Shown piece by piece: positions 60,151 to 64,000 of a stretch of 64,000 nt of DNA. A model generated the notes under the pieces. It saw only the letters and a program-made list of their open reading frames with translations, was not told the DNA's origin and ran no database searches. The stretch is taken from NCBI RefSeq assembly GCF_002583555.1, contig NZ_BEGX01000114.1, forward strand, positions 560,395 to 624,394, read 5' to 3'. The stretch's first letter is position 1. Each line of letters begins with the position of its first letter. A program made the position numbers and the translations under genes. The DNA comes from Pseudonocardia sp. N23 (GTDB lineage: Bacteria; Actinomycetota; Actinomycetes; Mycobacteriales; Pseudonocardiaceae).

Positions 60151-60390
60151 CGCGAGCAGGATCCAGGCCGGTCTCCTGGTCGGCCAGCGGGCCGAGGCCG
60201 AGCTCGGCCCGAACGCCGCCACCGCGAAGATCGCGATGCTCGACCTCGACCCGACCAGAGGCGCGGGCCGGGACAAGGACGTCCTCATCGTGTCCGTCGA
60301 CGGCGGCTGCCCCGGCGTCACCGTGGTCAAGGACGGCCAGATCGGCGCCACCTCGCAGCAGTACCCGCTCACGATGGCGTCACAGGGACG
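60150..60390 (+). pseudogene. Sugar ABC substrate-binding protein fragment
   Basis: The plus strand encodes AKIAMLDLDP and, after an apparent internal deletion, DVLIVSVDGG then CPGVTVVKDGQIGATSQQYP, a ribose-binding-type (periplasmic-binding family 2) C-terminal segment. No start or lipobox belongs to it. It is a relic next to the LacI fragment, as if a sugar-uptake locus was deleted. Confidence 0.65.
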
Positions 60391-61273
60391 GGCCGGTGGG
60401 GCGCCTGCGGCGGCGGTCCGGCGACGCCGGTCGCGGGGTCGACGTCACCGGCCAGTGGGCCGGCCGGTCCAGCACCGACGGCAGCCGGGTCGCCGCGTCG
60501 CCGCGGGCACCGTGGACCTGGAAGTTCGTGAGGAACAGGCTCGTCGACAGATCCGCGCCGGAGAGGTCGGCACCGCGCAGGTCGGCGCCGATGAGCTCGG
60601 CGGATCGCAGGTCGGCGCCCCGCAGGTCGGCGCCGATCAGCAGGGCACCCCGCAGGTTCGCGCCGCGCAGGTCGGCGCCTCCCAACCGGGCCCCGACGAG
60701 GTCGGCGCCCCGGCGGTTCGGCCGCGGCCCCGGCGACGCCGCGCGCACCCGCTCTCCCACGCCCAGCAGCACCTCGTTCACCGTCGCCCGGTGGGCGGCG
60801 ACATCGACGGCGGCGAGCGCGCCGGGCGCCAGTGCGGCGATGCGTTCGGTCTCGGCCAGCAGGGCCCGGGCGTCGTGGTGCAGCGGGGCGGCGGCGGGCG
60901 TGGCCAGCGACTCGGCGAGGTACCAGCGCAGCTCGTGCACCGGGCGCAGCACCTCGAACGCCGCGAACATCGACGTCGCGATCTCCGGGTCGGTGCGCCA
61001 GTCGCGCCCACCGAAGGTCACCTGCACGACCTGCTGTCCGGCGCCGAAGCAGTCGAACACCGTGCAGCCCGCGTAGCCCTTGCCGCGCAGCCGGTCGTGG
61101 ATGCCGCAGCGGAAGTCGTCGAGCAGGTTGTGGCACGCGGTCCCCGCGGGCTTGTCGACGGGGAAGTCCGACGACCGCGCGAACGCCGGGGCGACGCAGC
61201 ACAGCCCGGCGCAGGCGGCGCAGTCGGCGCGCAGGGCGACGCGGTTGTCGCCGGGCGTCGGGTCGTGGGGCAC
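60380..61273 (-). CDS. Pentapeptide-repeat protein with Cys-rich N-terminus
   Basis: A 297-residue protein. The N-terminus has Cys18, Cys21, Cys25 and Cys26 (CAACAGLCC) plus later Cys, like a YkgJ-type metal-binding module. Residues about 190-243 are pentapeptide repeats (ADLRGANLRGALLIGADLRG), which form a right-handed beta-helix. The GTG start follows GGGAGG. Function unknown. Its 3' end meets the sugar-binding-protein relic. Confidence 0.82.
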   Translation of the reverse strand: MPHDPTPGDNRVALRADCAACAGLCCVAPAFARSSDFPVDKPAGTACHNLLDDFRCGIHDRLRGKGYAGCTVFDCFGAGQQVVQVTFGGRDWRTDPEIATSMFAAFEVLRPVHELRWYLAESLATPAAAPLHHDARALLAETERIAALAPGALAAVDVAAHRATVNEVLLGVGERVRAASPGPRPNRRGADLVGARLGGADLRGANLRGALLIGADLRGADLRSAELIGADLRGADLSGADLSTSLFLTNFQVHGARGDAATRLPSVLDRPAHWPVTSTPRPASPDRRRRRPTGPSL

Positions 61274-61325
61274 CGGGCCTCCCGGGGTCGATCGTCCGGC
61301 GCGCGACCCTACCCGCGCCGCGCCG

Positions 61326-61466
61326 TCAGGCGTCGACCCGCCGGGCGAGCCGCACCGGCACCGCGCACCCGGCGACGAACGCCGTCCCGAGGAACGTCCC
61401 GCACGCGACCATGACGACGCCGACGGCCCAGAGACCCCGTGGTGTCGGCCTCCGCTTCGAGATCAT
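61326..61466 (-). CDS. Small hypothetical membrane protein
   Basis: A 46-residue frame, MISKRRPTPRGLWAVGVVMV then a hydrophobic stretch to VAGC, with one transmembrane helix. No ribosome site is obvious and no family is known. It may be real but is weakly supported; the longer in-frame start has no better evidence. Confidence 0.35.
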   Translation of the reverse strand: MISKRRPTPRGLWAVGVVMVACGTFLGTAFVAGCAVPVRLARRVDA

Positions 61467-61555
61467 GGGCCGATCGTCGCCGCGACCGCAGTGCCACACC
61501 TCCGTACGACCACGCCCCGGTGCGAGGGGATTCACCGGAACGACCCGGGTCGCGA

Positions 61556-61571
61556 TCACTCACGTGAGTGA
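61556..61571. promoter_or_regulatory. 16-bp palindrome
   Basis: TCACTCACGTGAGTGA is a perfect palindrome between the small membrane ORF and the Crp-like site. It may be an operator; no regulator is assigned. Confidence 0.4.
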
Positions 61572-61621
61572 CTCGAACCGGGCGAAACGGCTGTGACCTG
61601 CACAACTCGCTCACACGTGAA

Positions 61622-61637
61622 TGTGACACGGCTCACG
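61622..61637 (+). promoter_or_regulatory. Crp-like binding site
   Basis: TGTGACACGGCTCACG matches TGTGA-N6-TCACA in nine of ten positions. It lies 193 bp upstream of the cell-surface gene start. In mycobacteria Crp activates rpfA, another cell-surface gene, which makes a role here plausible. Confidence 0.5.
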
Positions 61638-61829
61638 GCAACGCCGCCGCTCGTCGCGCGTCGTCGGCGACTCGGCGAGCACGTCCGAGTGCCGGACGCG
61701 AACAGAGGGTGACCGTCCTACCGTCGGTCCCGGATCACGAATCGGTCACGCAGGACACGGAGACTCCCCACTCCGCCGGGCTCCCCCCGAAACCGGACGT
61801 CCGCCGACGAGTGATCAGGAAGGTTCGTC

Positions 61830-63374
61830 GTGGCACGGCATCGCTCCCCCGAGGGCCGGCCCACGCAACCGGAGCTCCGCGCGGCACTCGACGCCGCCCG
61901 GAAACACTCCGGCCGTGCGGCAGGCCCCCGCCATGCTCTCTCACTCCCCGACCCCGCCGACGGCGCGTCCGACGGCACGACACCCCGGTCCGCGATCGGA
62001 TCGGCCACCGGATCCGTATCCGGAGCCGCCTCCGACGACGACCCGGCCGACGATCGCCGGTCCGCCGTCGCGGTCGCCGAGCGGCCCGCGCTGCCGCGGA
62101 TCGGCGTCAGCCTCGTGTCTGCCCCCCGCACCGTCGACGGTCCGCGTCGTAGGTTGCGCCGCAAGGGTTCCCGGGCGAGGACCGCGTCGGTCGAGACGCT
62201 GTCCCCCGGCTCGGACAGTGGGTCCGAACCGGATCGCGACCCGGTGGCCGACAGGATCGACACCTCCGTCGACATCTGGTCGCCCGAGTTCTGGACGCCC
62301 GGCGTGCACACCCCGGCCTTCGGGATCGCGACGACCCGCGACCCCGACGCGCTCGTGCCGGCCCCCCGCCGCGCCACCGAGGACGTCACCACCGACGACG
62401 TCACCACCGACGACGCCACCCCGACGGCGGTCGCGCCGTTGTTCGCGCTCCCGGACGCGGTGGACCACGCGGACACCGGCGACGACGCACCCGACCGCGA
62501 CGGCCGTGCGGTCACCGCGCGGCTGCGGGCCGCCGGGCCCCCCGCCGACGGCGACGGCCCCGACGTCGAGTTCGACGCCGGCGACGACCGGCCCCGTGGA
62601 CTCGCCCGCGTCCCCGCGAAGGCACGCCGCGCGGCAGCGGTCGTCCTCGCCGCGGGCAGCGCACTGACCCTGGTCGGGACGGTGGCATCGCTGCCCCACG
62701 TCCCCGCAGGTACCAACGCCGCCCTGCAGCTCGACGACGCGGCCGCGGCCGACACCGTCACCGCCGACTCCGCCGACGCGCCGCCCGCGCTCGACACCAC
62801 CGCCCTGGTCGCGGCCGTCCAGGACGCACAGCAGCACGCGTCGCAGATCGCCATGACGCAGCGCGCCGAGGCCGAGCGGAAGGCCGCCGACGCCAAGGCC
62901 GCGGCGGACGCGAAGGCCGCCGACGCCAAGGCGGCCGCCGACAAGAAGGCTGCCGAGGCGAAGGCCGCCACGACCCGGACCGCGACGACGACCGGCTCCG
63001 CGAACTGCAGCCTCTCGACGGGCGGGCTCGGCGGCGTCAAGCCGTGGGTCGCGAGCGCGGCACAGTTCCTCGGCTGTCTCTACGGCAAGCCGCAGATGCT
63101 GGGCGTCGGCAGCCGCGGCAACGCCTCCGACCACCCGAACGGGCTGGCACTCGACTTCATGGTCTCCAAGCCGGTCGGCGACCGGCTCGCCGCCTGCGCG
63201 CTGCGCAACAAGGCCGCGCTCGGCATCACCTACGTCATCTGGCAGCAGCGCATCAACTACGGCAGCGGCTGGCAGAGCATGGAGGACCGCGGCGGCGCGA
63301 CCGCCAACCACATGGACCACGTGCACCTGTCGTTCGCGAAGTCCGCACCCGGTGGCAAGCCCGTCACCTGCTGA
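61830..63374 (+). CDS. Large cell-surface protein with VanY-like C-terminal domain
   Basis: A 514-residue protein. A disordered Asp/Arg/Pro-rich cytoplasmic part (1-268) precedes one transmembrane helix (about 269-291), an Ala/Lys/Asp coiled coil (KAADAKAAADAKAADAKAAA) and a globular C-terminal domain from about 395 with two Cys. The domain has SDHPNGLALDFMV and NHMDHVHLSF, the His/Asp pattern of VanY/ARB-07466-like surface domains. A cell-wall role is inferred. The GTG start follows AGGAAGG. A paralogue follows. Confidence 0.75.
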   Translation: MARHRSPEGRPTQPELRAALDAARKHSGRAAGPRHALSLPDPADGASDGTTPRSAIGSATGSVSGAASDDDPADDRRSAVAVAERPALPRIGVSLVSAPRTVDGPRRRLRRKGSRARTASVETLSPGSDSGSEPDRDPVADRIDTSVDIWSPEFWTPGVHTPAFGIATTRDPDALVPAPRRATEDVTTDDVTTDDATPTAVAPLFALPDAVDHADTGDDAPDRDGRAVTARLRAAGPPADGDGPDVEFDAGDDRPRGLARVPAKARRAAAVVLAAGSALTLVGTVASLPHVPAGTNAALQLDDAAAADTVTADSADAPPALDTTALVAAVQDAQQHASQIAMTQRAEAERKAADAKAAADAKAADAKAAADKKAAEAKAATTRTATTTGSANCSLSTGGLGGVKPWVASAAQFLGCLYGKPQMLGVGSRGNASDHPNGLALDFMVSKPVGDRLAACALRNKAALGITYVIWQQRINYGSGWQSMEDRGGATANHMDHVHLSFAKSAPGGKPVTC

Positions 63375-63405
63375 CCGCACGACACTCCTGTGTTCCGCTC
63401 CCCAC

Positions 63406-63449
63406 CGGCCGCCCCGGCCCGACCGCACGTGGTCGCACCGGGGCGGCCG
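63406..63449 (+). terminator. Strong hairpin terminator
   Basis: CGGCCGCCCCGG and CCGGGGCGGCCG form a perfect 12-bp stem, with a GACC/GGTC pair nested in the 20-nt loop, 32 bp after the stop of the cell-surface gene. No U-tract follows, as is common in actinobacteria. Confidence 0.65.
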
Positions 63450-63613
63450 TTCGGCGCGGCAGGATCGCCGTCGGGCCGCGCCCGTGTCGGATTCGTGACC
63501 GATCGGCTACGTTTCGACCTCATCACGACGATCGGCTCCCCGCGGACGAGGACACCTGTCCACCCGGCTCCCCACCGGGCGTCCGGTCGATCCGGGTGAT
63601 CGGAAGGCAGGAC

Positions 63614-64000
63614 GTGTCCCGGCACCGCTCCCCAGGCGGCCGGCGTGCGCGACGTGATCTCGAGCCGGTCTCCGCCGGCATGACGGTCGTGGCGCGCCGC
63701 GAACCGCCCCGCCCACCGGCTCCGACCGGCACGGGCTCCACCGACGTGCCCGTCCGCCCGGCGGCGGTTCCGTCCCGGACGGTCGTCCGGCCTGCGCCCG
63801 CAGCGCCGCCGGCGAACCCCGCGCGCCTCCCGCACCCCGTCCCGCGCGGCCGGCACACGACGACGCCGCAGCGTCCTCCCGCACCGCGACCCGTCCACCG
63901 GCCCGGCCCGTCAGCGGTCGCGGGGGCACCCTTCGCGGCGGCACCGTTCGCGGCGGCACCGGCCGCGCACCGCCGGCCCGTGGGAGTGGCGGCACCGGCC
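63614..64000 (+). CDS. Paralogue of the cell-surface protein (3' end outside window)
   Basis: The first 129 codons of a protein that begins VSRHRSPGGRRARRDLEPVS, matching the ARHRSPEGRP start of the preceding gene. The rest is Pro/Arg/Ala-rich and disordered. The GTG start has GGAAGG upstream in the same context as its neighbour. No termination is seen before the window ends. The product is probably another wall-associated protein. Confidence 0.55.
   Translation, partial: MSRHRSPGGRRARRDLEPVSAGMTVVARREPPRPPAPTGTGSTDVPVRPAAVPSRTVVRPAPAAPPANPARLPHPVPRGRHTTTPQRPPAPRPVHRPGPSAVAGAPFAAAPFAAAPAAHRRPVGVAAPA

Larger units (their letters stand above)
61467..61829. other. Regulatory region before cell-surface gene
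   Basis: 363 bases without a gene. They contain the 16-bp palindrome at 61556, the Crp-like site at 61622 and a long leader. I looked for the ydaO (c-di-AMP) riboswitch that precedes some actinobacterial wall hydrolases and did not find its consensus. Confidence 0.55.

Noticed and set aside
61640..61829. ydaO-type c-di-AMP riboswitch before the surface protein
   Set aside because: The GC-rich leader lacks the conserved blocks of that class.

Overview
The window is about 64 kb of high-GC actinobacterial chromosome. Genes 1.4-31.4 kb follow the Mycobacterium tuberculosis Rv1292-Rv1315 order (tRNA-Arg, argS, lysA, hom, thrC, thrB, rho, rpmE, prfA, prmC, tsaC, wecA, the atp operon, DUF2550, cobalamin adenosyltransferase, murA). 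Together with the overall gene content this suggests a member of the Pseudonocardiales, perhaps Pseudonocardia. The genus is an inference; the order-level placement is firmer.

Region 1 (1-31.4 kb) is core chromosome, mostly on the minus strand. It holds a B12-dependent acyl-CoA mutase (MeaA-like, cut by the window edge), a DUF1206 membrane protein, MurA with Asp instead of the fosfomycin-target Cys, a PduO-type adenosyltransferase, and a complete F1Fo ATP synthase operon with two b-type subunits and a separate delta. WecA and GlyA follow, then translation-termination genes (tsaC, prmC, prfA, rpmE), rho, and the threonine/lysine genes with argS. DUF3105 and DUF305 proteins and tRNA-Arg(CCG) end the block. 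A TetR gene and a frameshifted GNAT relic interrupt the mycobacterial-like order near 16-17 kb.

Region 2 (31,481-46,818) is a 15.3-kb integrated actinomycete integrative and conjugative element (AICE). It is bounded by 53-bp direct repeats that contain the 3' part of tRNA-Arg. Its layout is int, xis, an AAA ATPase and a primase-polymerase (replication), a CTAG-rich origin-like spacer, an FtsK/TraB-like translocator, four small transfer or spread genes, a perfect palindromic operator, and a GntR (KorSA-like) repressor. These are followed by an XRE/DUF5919 regulator, a NUDIX hydrolase, an HD-domain protein, and one 1237-residue cargo protein with TPR-like helices and a PIN-nuclease-like domain. 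That cargo gene is the most novel-looking item in the window.

Region 3 (46.8-64 kb) is chromosome again. It has an AraC regulator convergent with a molybdopterin oxidoreductase, then a plus-strand metal-handling run (CbtB, CbtA, three membrane or lipoproteins, a small His-rich membrane protein, PCuAC copper chaperone, Tat-exported DyP peroxidase). A 40-bp perfect palindrome, a TPM-domain protein and an AhpD-like protein follow. Next comes a graveyard of sigma factor, LacI and sugar-binding-protein fragments, then a pentapeptide-repeat protein. The end holds two tandem paralogous cell-surface proteins, the first with a Crp-like site upstream and the second cut by the window edge.

Recurrent features include TGATG or ATGA/GTGA stop-start overlaps within operons, and at least seven genes whose start codon lies 6-8 nt after a TANNNT -10 box (probable leaderless transcripts). 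No rRNA, CRISPR array or insertion sequence was seen.
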